DNA of 7,778 nucleotides from the NCBI GenBank assembly GCA_021641225.1, contig JAJWXI010000082.1:1-7778 (forward strand), read 5' to 3'. Source of the DNA: Collinsella aerofaciens. GTDB lineage: Bacteria > Actinomycetota > Coriobacteriia > Coriobacteriales > Coriobacteriaceae. Positions within the stretch are counted from its first letter, which is position 1. Each line of letters begins with the position of its first letter. The notes under the pieces are model-generated. The model did not search any database. It had not been told where the DNA came from and saw nothing but the letters and a program-made list of their open reading frames with translations. Shown here one piece after another: positions 1 to 5,758 of this stretch. A program made the translations under genes and the position numbers.

Positions 1-271
1 TCTCATAATCGGGAGCAGCGCCGAGCGGCGCCTCCATGAGCTCGGCCTGGGAAACCACGTCGAGCGACCGTCCATGCGCAAGCAGCAGATCAACGGTACA
101 GAACATCTCGCAGCGCGCAGCCAGGCGTCCGCCGGGTTTGCGGGCGCCCTTTGCCACGGCACGAACCTGCCGACCCCGCTCGTCAAGCATCGTCAGGATC
201 AGGTCCGTCTCTTTGAGCTTCGTCTTATCGAGCACGAGCACTTTCGTGCGATATGTACGAGAACCTGCCAT
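1..271 (-). CDS. recO: RecO, DNA recombination/repair mediator (N-terminal part; 3' end outside window)
   Basis: The first 90 residues are visible; the gene runs off the left edge. The protein starts MAGSRTYRTKVLVLDKTKLK, and residues 36-53 include VRAVAKGARKPGGRLAA. This is the signature of the RecO N-terminal OB-fold (a short strand, 'E.D.IL...DERGR', then a 'AKGARKP..R' loop), followed by 'VDLLLAHGRSLDVVSQAEL' at 60-78. In the family, RecO works with RecR (and RecF) to load RecA onto SSB-coated single-stranded DNA in the cytoplasm. The zinc-binding C-terminal part is not visible. The ATG at 271-269 is chosen because conserved sequence begins directly after it and no other plausible start is nearby. 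Its SD is weak: AGGGA overlaps the era stop and lies 12 bases upstream. The start is 15 bases after the era stop and in the same frame, so coupled translation from era is likely. The era-recO order is common in Firmicutes and other bacteria and supports the call. Confidence 0.9.
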   Translation of the reverse strand, partial: MAGSRTYRTKVLVLDKTKLKETDLILTMLDERGRQVRAVAKGARKPGGRLAARCEMFCTVDLLLAHGRSLDVVSQAELMEAPLGAAPDYE

Positions 272-286
272 TCGCGCCGCGTATCC

Positions 287-1354
287 CTAATCCTCGGCGT
301 TATAGCCAAAGCGGCGAATCTGGGCCTCGTCGTCACGCCAGCCAGCCTTGACCTTCACGTCCAGCTCCAAAAAGACCTGCGTGCCAAAGATGCGCTCAAG
401 ATCGCGACGGGCGTCGATACCGATATGCTTGATCATCTCGCCGCCCTTGCCGATGATGATGCCCTTTTGGCCCTCGCGCTCGACGTAAATGGTGGCGTGC
501 ACGCGCAGCACCTTCTTGGTCTGCTCGAGCGCATCGCAAATCACGCCCACGGAGTGCGGGATCTCATCACGGGTGCGGCGCAAGACCTTCTCGCGCACAA
601 ACTCGGCAACGAGCGTCTCATCGGAAGCGTCGGTACCCATGTCCTCGGGGAACCAACGCGGACCCTCGGGCAAAAAGTGCGCAACGGTCTCGATGAAGGC
701 ATCGACGTTAAAGTTCTTGACCGACGACGTCACGATCTCGTCGTCATATTCCATAAGCTCATGGGCGGCCTTAAGCTGCTCCATGACCTGTGCGGGGTCG
801 GCCTCATCGGCCTTGGTGAGCACCAGGACCTTCTTGGAACGGGAGTTCTTGACGCGCTCGGCAACCCAGGCGTCTCCCCTGCCGATCGGCTTGGTGGCAT
901 CAATCAAAAACGCGACGACATCGACATCGTTCAGCTCGAACAACGCGCTCTTATTGAGCTCGGACCCTAGGCCGTCCTTGGGCTTGTGAATACCCGGGGT
1001 ATCGACAAAGACCAGCTGGTAGCCGGGGCGGTTGACGACGGCGCGCATGCGGCGGCGGGTCGTCTGGGCCACCGGCGAGGTGATGGCGACCTTTTTGCCA
1101 TAGCAGGCGTTGAGCAGCGTTGACTTACCGGCGTTGGGGCGGCCGACCAAGGCCACGAAGCCACTGCGGAAACCGGGCTCAACGTCGCCAAAGCCCGCGA
1201 GGCTGTCGTCCTCGTCGCACAGGGCGTCGAGTTCCTCGTCGCTCATGCCCTCAAACGGGTCGAACTCCTCGACTTCCTCATAGGACTCGGTCGCCTTAGC
1301 ATCCGGGGACTCGTCGTCCAAAATTTCATCGATAGGCTGCATATTGTCGGACAT
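287..1354 (-). CDS. era: GTPase Era with acidic N-terminal extension
   Basis: 355 residues. Era is a GTPase that binds the 3' end of 16S rRNA through a KH domain and helps 30S subunit assembly. Visible motifs: G1 GRPNAGKST (71-79), the switch-I region ending TTR (98-100), G3 DTPG (118-121), G4 as TKAD (180-183) where the textbook form is NKxD, and a G5-like SSV (210-212). A KH domain follows with the GxxG loop in IIIGKGGEMIKHIG (299-312), and the protein ends with the typical KVKAGWRDDEAQIRRFGY. E. coli Era has its G1 motif near residue 15; here about 55 extra residues precede it. They are very acidic: 24 Asp/Glu in the first 60 and a single Lys. The ATG at 1354 has a good SD (AAAGGGA, 1360-1366, 5-base spacer), so the extension is probably translated. 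An in-frame Met at residue 37 is a possible alternative start. It lies 12 bases after dgkA and 15 before recO. Confidence 0.96.
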   Translation of the reverse strand: MSDNMQPIDEILDDESPDAKATESYEEVEEFDPFEGMSDEELDALCDEDDSLAGFGDVEPGFRSGFVALVGRPNAGKSTLLNACYGKKVAITSPVAQTTRRRMRAVVNRPGYQLVFVDTPGIHKPKDGLGSELNKSALFELNDVDVVAFLIDATKPIGRGDAWVAERVKNSRSKKVLVLTKADEADPAQVMEQLKAAHELMEYDDEIVTSSVKNFNVDAFIETVAHFLPEGPRWFPEDMGTDASDETLVAEFVREKVLRRTRDEIPHSVGVICDALEQTKKVLRVHATIYVEREGQKGIIIGKGGEMIKHIGIDARRDLERIFGTQVFLELDVKVKAGWRDDEAQIRRFGYNAED

Positions 1355-1366
1355 GGGAATCCCTTT

Positions 1367-1744
1367 CTAAATAAAGCCGAGCGCGTGGGCAAATACCAGC
1401 AAGCCCACAATCGCGGCGGTGATGGAAAGAACGTATACAGAGGCGGCGGCGATGTCCTTCGCACGCTTTGCCAGCGGATGGAGCTCTTGGGTCGCCAGGT
1501 CGACGATGGCCTCCATGGCGGTGTTACACAGCTCGCCATGAATCACCAGGCCGCAGCAGATGATGACCGTAGCCCACTCGGCAATATCGAGCCCCACGAT
1601 GCAGCCGGCAATGACGGTGCACACGCCTGCCACGAGCATGACCTTAATGTTGCGCTCGGTCTTGACGGCGGTGACGAAGCCCTCCATGGCGTATGAGAAC
1701 GACTTTAAAAAGGACGGATGGTCCTTGTTCGATCCGGGAATCAT
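1367..1744 (-). CDS. dgkA: DgkA-family membrane lipid kinase (diacylglycerol or undecaprenol kinase)
   Basis: 125 residues, the usual length for this small integral membrane kinase. An amphipathic N-terminus (FLKSFSYAMEG, then ERN at 30-32) precedes about three membrane segments near 34-51, 56-70 and 99-119. The signature is GELCNTAMEAIVDL (70-83), matching the family's catalytic E..N....E pattern with E71, N74 and E78. It is followed by LAKRAKDIAAA (91-101). Family members phosphorylate diacylglycerol in proteobacteria, or mainly undecaprenol in Gram-positives such as B. subtilis. Given the apparent Gram-positive setting, undecaprenol kinase, feeding the lipid carrier pool for the cell wall, is more likely, but the sequence alone does not decide. 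The ATG has SD AGGAG (1751-1755) with a 6-base spacer. That SD overlaps the ybeY stop codon, which suggests translational coupling. B. subtilis often has cdd between dgkA and era; here it is absent. Confidence 0.93.
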   Translation of the reverse strand: MIPGSNKDHPSFLKSFSYAMEGFVTAVKTERNIKVMLVAGVCTVIAGCIVGLDIAEWATVIICCGLVIHGELCNTAMEAIVDLATQELHPLAKRAKDIAAASVYVLSITAAIVGLLVFAHALGFI

Positions 1745-1753
1745 AAACGGCTC

Positions 1754-2263
1754 CTAGTCGTGGGCATGATTGGTGATGGGGCCGACGTGAACGAGTTTGG
1801 GGTCCTCGCCGCGCTCGAGCGCCAGATCGCGCAGGATAGCGTCCTCGCGGGCCTCCATGACCTCGGCCTCGTCTTCCTCGATATGGTCATACCCCAGCAG
1901 GTGCAGCATGCCGTGTACGAGCATCAGGCGGCACTCGTCGGCAGGGCTATTGCCAAAGCCGGGGGCCTGACGGGCAATGACCTGCGGGGCCAAGATGATA
2001 TCGCCGAGCTCGAGCGTCTCGTCAGCGGGAATATCCTCGTCAAAGGCCGAGTCGCATTCAAACGAGAGCACATCGGTGGTGCGGTCGATGCCACGCCACT
2101 CGTGGTTGAGCTCGTGCATCTCGTCCTCGTCGACATACGAAAGGGAAATCTCGACTTCACGTTCAACGCCCTCGGCGGCAAGCACAACCTCGCAGATGTG
2201 CTCCACCTCCTGCGCGTCGAGCAGCGTATCGAGTTCGGCATCGTTGCTGATCAATACACTCAA
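1754..2263 (-). CDS. ybeY: YbeY endoribonuclease, rRNA maturation factor
   Basis: 169 residues, normal for the UPF0054/YbeY family. The zinc site is plain in HGMLHLLGYDH (117-127), the family H-x3-H-x5-H motif with H117, H121 and H127. Upstream, LNHEWRGIDRTTDVLSF (52-68) and LGDIILAP (86-93) are the other conserved blocks. YbeY is a cytoplasmic metal-dependent single-strand endoribonuclease involved in 16S rRNA 3'-end processing and 70S quality control, and it is functionally linked to Era. The start is TTG (2261-2263), preceded by a strong SD, AAAGGAG, 5 bases upstream. The first four bases overlap the phoH stop (shared TTGA), so translation is probably coupled to phoH. The phoH-ybeY pairing is widespread and supports both calls. 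Confidence 0.96.
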   Translation of the reverse strand: MSVLISNDAELDTLLDAQEVEHICEVVLAAEGVEREVEISLSYVDEDEMHELNHEWRGIDRTTDVLSFECDSAFDEDIPADETLELGDIILAPQVIARQAPGFGNSPADECRLMLVHGMLHLLGYDHIEEDEAEVMEAREDAILRDLALERGEDPKLVHVGPITNHAHD

Positions 2264-3246
2264 CGGGACTCCTTTCGGTCGCGCGAGCGCTGCTCACGCA
2301 CGTCATCATAAGCATCGTATGCCTCGACGATACGACCCACCAGGGCATGGCGCACCACATCGGCGCGCTCCAGGTGTGCAAACGCCACATCGTCGACACG
2401 GCCCAAAATCTTCTCGACATCCGCCAAGCCACCACGACGACCCACCAGGTCGCGCTGGCTGAGGTCGCCGGTAATCACGAACTTGGAGTTAAATCCAAGG
2501 CGTGTCAGGAACATCTTCATCTGCTCGGGCGTAGTATTTTGCGCCTCGTCGAGCACCACGAAAGCATCGCTCAGCGTACGACCGCGCATATAGGCAAGCG
2601 GGGCGATCTCGATCACGCCGCGCTCCATAAGCTCATCGGTGCGCTCGCGATCCATCATGTCAAAAAGGGCGTCGTAGAGCGGACGCATGTACGGATCGAT
2701 CTTTTCCTCGAGGGTGCCAGGCAAAAAGCCCAGGTTCTCCCCCGCCTCGACAACAGGACGCGTCAAGATCAAACGGCCCACCTCATGGCGCTTGAGCGCG
2801 GCAACGGCGAGCGCCATGGCCAGATAGGTCTTACCGGTACCGGCAGGACCCAAGCCAAAGGTGATGGTATGCGAGCGAATGGCATCCACATAGCGCTTTT
2901 GCCCGAGCGTCTTGGGGCGAATGACGCGACCGCGATACGAAAGCAGCACGTCATCGCGAAGCGACGTAGCCTCGTGCTCACCATCGCGCAAGACGGCCAG
3001 GCAGCGAGAGACATCGTCGGCAGACAGGGTACGACCGGCCGCCGCCTCGCGAAAAGCATGTTCGAAAAAGCGAGCCACGAGTTCGACCTCGTCCGGGTCA
3101 CCGCTCACGGCGATGCTATCGCCACGGGCGACCACATGGGCGCGAACCAAGCTCTCGAGTGCACGAAGGACGCCGTCGCCGGCGCCCAAAACGCACGAGG
3201 GATCAATTCCCTCGGGAACGGTAAGTCTAATCTTCGAGGCTTCCAT
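2260..3246 (-). CDS. phoH: PhoH-family ATPase (PhoH-like protein)
   Basis: 328 residues from the chosen start, typical of single-domain PhoH (about 320-350). A less conserved N-terminal region (1-105) includes a KH-like nucleic-acid-binding stretch. The P-loop ATPase domain follows: PKTLGQKRYVDAI (111-123), Walker A GPAGTGKT (133-140), TRPVVEAGENLGFLPG (162-177), Walker B VVLDEAQN (230-237) and ITGDLSQRD (258-266). PhoH proteins are cytoplasmic ATPases related to the helicase/RecBCD ATPase fold. They are thought to act in RNA metabolism together with YbeY, although the exact reaction is not settled. The open frame extends upstream to 3351, but the ATG at 3246 is preferred: it has SD AGGGAGG directly upstream and reduces the overlap with mtaB to 20 bases. 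The 3' end overlaps the ybeY TTG start by 4 bases. The call is secure; the molecular role is known only from the family. Confidence 0.95.
   Translation of the reverse strand: MEASKIRLTVPEGIDPSCVLGAGDGVLRALESLVRAHVVARGDSIAVSGDPDEVELVARFFEHAFREAAAGRTLSADDVSRCLAVLRDGEHEATSLRDDVLLSYRGRVIRPKTLGQKRYVDAIRSHTITFGLGPAGTGKTYLAMALAVAALKRHEVGRLILTRPVVEAGENLGFLPGTLEEKIDPYMRPLYDALFDMMDRERTDELMERGVIEIAPLAYMRGRTLSDAFVVLDEAQNTTPEQMKMFLTRLGFNSKFVITGDLSQRDLVGRRGGLADVEKILGRVDDVAFAHLERADVVRHALVGRIVEAYDAYDDVREQRSRDRKESR
2268..2275 (-). promoter_or_regulatory. Shine-Dalgarno sequence that fixes the TTG start of ybeY
   Basis: On the minus strand this reads AAAGGAGT. The AAAGGAG core ends 5 bases before the TTG at 2261-2263. 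It lies inside the end of phoH. No ATG or GTG at a comparable place fits the YbeY N-terminus, so this site decides the start and supports a rare TTG initiation codon. Confidence 0.85.
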
Positions 3247-4519
3247 GGACCTCCCTGCGCGCATGGACCAAGCCGGAATCATCGACTCCGATGATAGCAA
3301 CATCGAGTAGGCACGGGGCTGTAAGTCCACAGGTATCGTCAAGACGGGCATGATGGAACGAACCGAGCGTCAGGCTGTCACCATACTCGAGCACGGCACG
3401 CTCGACAGTGCCCACGCGACGACGAGCATCGGCAATAGCGAGCTCCTGCGCCGTGTCTCGCATACGACGGCTGCGCTCGGCCATAACCTCGGGCGGCACC
3501 TGGTCGGGCATGTCGGCAGCAAGGGTACCGGGACGCTTGCTATAGCGGAACACGTGCATACGCGAGAAACCCACACGGCGGCACAGCGCCAGCGACTCCT
3601 CGAACTCCTCGTCCGTCTCACCAGGAAAACCGACGATGACGTCGCACGAAAGAGACGCCTGGGGCAAGTTGGCGCGAATCATGCGAACCGTGTCCTCAAA
3701 GGCCTCCGCACTATAGGGACGACCCATGCGATGCAGGGTCGCCGTACAGCCGGACTGCACGGGCAGGTGCAAAAACGAGGCGATACGCTGCGGATAGCGC
3801 GCCATAACCTTAAGCAGGCGCTCAGAGATATCCATGGGTTCGACCGAGGAAATGCGCACATGCGCAATAGTCGTGCGCTCCATGATGGCCTCGAGCAGCT
3901 CATCGATTTCGACATGCTCGTCGGTCGCGCTCTTGCCATCGTAGGCACCCAGGTTCACACCGGTCAGCACCACCTCGGGCACGCCGGCCTCCTGGGCTTC
4001 GCGCACCTGTTCGAGAACGGACTCGACGGGCACGGAACGCTCGGGGCCGCGGGCCTTCCACACGATGCAATAGGTGCAGCGGTGGTTGCAGCCATCCTGG
4101 ATCTTCACGCCCAGCCGCGAACGACCGAGCGCATCGACCACGTCACCATCGCTGCAGGCGGGAACGCTATCGGACTCAACGCCCAGCACCTCGCAGACAC
4201 GTTCGGCGACATCGATCTTAGACGGCTCGGCAATCACGCGATCCGAAAGCTCCAACAGCTCCTCAGGATGCAAATTGACCACGCATCCGGTCACGACCAC
4301 ATAGGGCTCGTTTGGATGGGCCAGCGCATGACGGACGGCCTTACGGGTCTTGGCCTCGGCCTCGCCCGTAACGGCACAGGTGTTAATGACGATCAGATCG
4401 GCATCGTGGGGCTCCACCATAGCAAAGCCCAGGCGCATAAGATCGGCAGTGATACGGTCAGACTCAACCCGGTTGACACGGCAGCCGAGGTTGACGACGG
4501 AAATATGGGGTGCGAGCAC
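3227..4519 (-). CDS. mtaB: tRNA N6-threonylcarbamoyladenosine(37) methylthiotransferase MtaB
   Basis: 430 residues. It belongs to the radical-SAM methylthiotransferases with two [4Fe-4S] clusters. The N-terminal UPF0004 domain shows NLGCRVNRVESD (10-21), NTCAVTGEAEAKTR (46-59) and VTGCV (76-80), giving cluster ligands C13, C48 and C79. The radical-SAM motif CNHRCTYC (144-151) follows, then VLTGVNLGAYDG (184-195), HLPVQSGC (251-258) and DVIVGFPGETDEEF (293-306). The C-terminal TRAM-like region (about 366-430) is poorly conserved. MtaB (B. subtilis YqeV) converts t6A37 to ms2t6A37 in tRNAs reading ANN codons and so aids decoding accuracy. GCRVN, rather than the GCQMN typical of MiaB, favours MtaB, as does a position downstream of dnaJ as in B. 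subtilis; prmA and rsmE, which lie between them there, are absent. The start is GTG with SD AAGGAG 5 bases upstream; that SD overlaps the dnaJ stop. Confidence 0.9.
   Translation of the reverse strand: MLAPHISVVNLGCRVNRVESDRITADLMRLGFAMVEPHDADLIVINTCAVTGEAEAKTRKAVRHALAHPNEPYVVVTGCVVNLHPEELLELSDRVIAEPSKIDVAERVCEVLGVESDSVPACSDGDVVDALGRSRLGVKIQDGCNHRCTYCIVWKARGPERSVPVESVLEQVREAQEAGVPEVVLTGVNLGAYDGKSATDEHVEIDELLEAIMERTTIAHVRISSVEPMDISERLLKVMARYPQRIASFLHLPVQSGCTATLHRMGRPYSAEAFEDTVRMIRANLPQASLSCDVIVGFPGETDEEFEESLALCRRVGFSRMHVFRYSKRPGTLAADMPDQVPPEVMAERSRRMRDTAQELAIADARRRVGTVERAVLEYGDSLTLGSFHHARLDDTCGLTAPCLLDVAIIGVDDSGLVHARREVHGSLED
3250..3256 (-). promoter_or_regulatory. Shine-Dalgarno sequence deciding the phoH start
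   Basis: The minus strand reads AGGGAGG followed by TCC and the ATG at 3246. The spacer is short (3 bases), but the match is strong. The site lies within the last codons of mtaB. It is the reason for preferring the 328-residue phoH over the longer open frame that begins 105 bases upstream. Confidence 0.75.
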
Positions 4520-4524
4520 GCGGG

Positions 4525-4530
4525 CTCCTT
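4525..4530 (-). promoter_or_regulatory. Shine-Dalgarno sequence for the GTG start of mtaB
   Basis: AAGGAG on the minus strand, 5 bases before the GTG at 4517-4519. Its first two bases are also part of the dnaJ TAA stop codon, so a ribosome terminating on dnaJ sits over the mtaB initiation site. This suggests coupled translation. Confidence 0.8.
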
Positions 4531-5677
4531 AATCGAGGATATCGTCGAGGGCACTCTTGATACGGTCGGTCACCGACTTCTTACCGGAAGCGACGTCATC
4601 GCCCATCTCATCGGCAAAAGCACGGAGCAGCTCGCGTTGCTTATTGGAAAGATTGGTGGGAACGACCACGCGCAGTTGCACGATCAGGCGGCCACGTGAA
4701 CCGCCACCGCCAATGCGCGGCATGCCGTAATTATTGACGCTCACGGTGTCGCCGTACTGGGCGCCGGCGGGAACCGTCACCTTAACGACCTCGTCGGGCA
4801 TAATGCCCTCGACCTCGATCTCGCAGCCGAGCGCAGCCTGCGCAATCGAGATATCGCTCACCAGGTACAGGTCATCACCGTTGCGCTTAAAGCGCTCATG
4901 GTCGGCAACGCGCACGTTGACAATCAGGTCGCCCGAAGGCTCGCCGCGAAGGCCGGCCTCGCCAAAGCCGCTCACACGCAGCTGGCGACCGGTCGAAACG
5001 CCGGCGGGAATATCGATGTCGATCTTTTCGTGCGAAGGCGTGCGGCCCTGACCGTCGCAGGTCTCGCAGGGATGGTCGATAACCGTGCCCTCGCCATGGC
5101 AGTCGGGGCAAGGCGAGGAAGACTGAACCTGGCCCAAAAACGATCGCTGAACCGTCGTGACGTAGCCCGTACCGTGGCAGCGACTGCACTGCTTTTCCTG
5201 TGCACCCTCAGCCCTACCGGTACCGTTGCAGTCCTCGCAAGGAGCAAGGCGATCATAGCTGATCGTCTTTTTGCAGCCGAGTGCCGCCTCCTCGAGCGTC
5301 ACCGAAAGCGAGATGGCCATGTCACGTCCGCGACGACGCTCACGACGGCTGCGGGCGCCACCGCCGGCACCGCCGCCAAAAAACGACGAGAACAGGTCGT
5401 CCATGCCCATGCCACCAAAGATATCGTTGATGTCGACATAACCAGAGCCACCGGGGCCGTCCGCGGTGCCGTAACGGTCGTAGTTAGCACGCTTCTGCTC
5501 ATCGGAAAGAACGGAATAGGCCTCGTTGAGCTCCTTGAACTTGGCCTCGGCCTCGGGGTCGTCCGAAACATCCGGATGTACGGTACGGGCCTTCTTTAGA
5601 AACGCACGCTTAATCGTCCGCGCGTCGGCATCCCTGTCGACGCCAAGTACCTCGTAGTAATCCCTATTTTCCGACAC
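4529..5677 (-). CDS. dnaJ: Chaperone protein DnaJ (canonical type A)
   Basis: 382 residues from the GTG at 5675-5677, close to the family norm of about 375-385. DnaJ delivers unfolded clients to DnaK and stimulates its ATPase in the cytoplasm. Domains in order: J-domain (about 5-70) with HPD at 34-36; a Gly/Phe-rich linker (71-118, GGMGMDDLFSSFFGGG); CTD-I interrupted by four zinc repeats CEDCNGTG (147), CSRCHGTG (164), CPDCHGEG (190) and CETCDGQG (204); then CTD-II with GDDLYLVSDISIAQAALG (267-284) and PAGAQYGD (303-310); and a C-terminal tail ending DDILD. The open frame continues 22 codons upstream, but the GTG is preferred because GGAAGGA sits 7 bases before it and the conserved DYYEVLGV begins at residue 6. 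No dnaK, grpE or hrcA is adjacent. It follows another J-protein gene by 81 bases, and mtaB starts 9 bases after its stop. Confidence 0.97.
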   Translation of the reverse strand: MSENRDYYEVLGVDRDADARTIKRAFLKKARTVHPDVSDDPEAEAKFKELNEAYSVLSDEQKRANYDRYGTADGPGGSGYVDINDIFGGMGMDDLFSSFFGGGAGGGARSRRERRRGRDMAISLSVTLEEAALGCKKTISYDRLAPCEDCNGTGRAEGAQEKQCSRCHGTGYVTTVQRSFLGQVQSSSPCPDCHGEGTVIDHPCETCDGQGRTPSHEKIDIDIPAGVSTGRQLRVSGFGEAGLRGEPSGDLIVNVRVADHERFKRNGDDLYLVSDISIAQAALGCEIEVEGIMPDEVVKVTVPAGAQYGDTVSVNNYGMPRIGGGGSRGRLIVQLRVVVPTNLSNKQRELLRAFADEMGDDVASGKKSVTDRIKSALDDILD

Positions 5678-5684
5678 GACCGAA

Positions 5685-5691
5685 TCCTTCC
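5685..5691 (-). promoter_or_regulatory. Shine-Dalgarno sequence for the GTG start of dnaJ
   Basis: GGAAGGA on the minus strand, 7 bases before the GTG at 5675-5677. It supports a 382-residue DnaJ rather than the 404-residue open frame whose extra N-terminal residues have no counterpart in DnaJ. Confidence 0.75.
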
Positions 5692-5698
5692 AACTTTC

Positions 5699-5727
5699 AT
5701 TATTGTCACAGTGCGTCCTATACCCAA
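5699..5727 (-). promoter_or_regulatory. Weak candidate promoter in the 81-base gap before dnaJ
   Basis: The gap 5678-5758 separates the membrane J-protein from dnaJ. On the minus strand it holds TTGGGT (5722-5727), a 17-base spacer, then AATAAT (5699-5704), which matches the sigma-70 -10 consensus at five of six positions. The -35 match is only three of six. A start site about 7 bases downstream of the -10 would leave a leader of roughly 14 bases, just enough to include the SD. I see no CIRCE (HrcA) or HAIR (HspR) operator in the gap. The pattern could easily be chance. Confidence 0.2.
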
Positions 5728-5758
5728 GCTGGGCCGACCGCAAACAGAGGGTTTGATG

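Noticed and set aside
74..970. A plus-strand open frame of 298 codons opposite era and recO
   Set aside because: Antisense to the conserved GTPase and KH domains of era and to recO; no supporting features.
2347..3294. A plus-strand open frame of 315 codons opposite phoH
   Set aside because: Shadow of phoH, whose Walker motifs are intact on the minus strand; no domain or good SD for the antisense frame.
3247..3351. Longer phoH beginning at 3351 (363 residues)
   Set aside because: Would overlap mtaB by 125 bases; the extra 35 residues do not resemble PhoH, and the SD points to 3246.
3350..4699. A plus-strand open frame of 449 codons, longer than the mtaB gene it opposes
   Set aside because: It is antisense to mtaB and the end of dnaJ, has no recognisable domain, is rich in His, Arg and Gly as expected of a mirror frame in GC-rich coding DNA, and crosses a gene junction. 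mtaB is unambiguous.
5716..5732. Short inverted repeat CCCA-GCT-TGGG between the two J-protein genes as a terminator
   Set aside because: Only four base pairs, a three-base loop and no downstream T-run.
5678..5743. Longer DnaJ beginning at 5743 (404 residues)
   Set aside because: The extra 22 residues are not DnaJ-like and the SD sits directly before the GTG at 5677.
5678..5758. Heat-shock operator (CIRCE or HAIR) before dnaJ
   Set aside because: Neither the TTAGCACTC/GAGTGCTAA arms nor the CTTGAGT/ACTCAAG arms are present in this gap or in 6863-6920.
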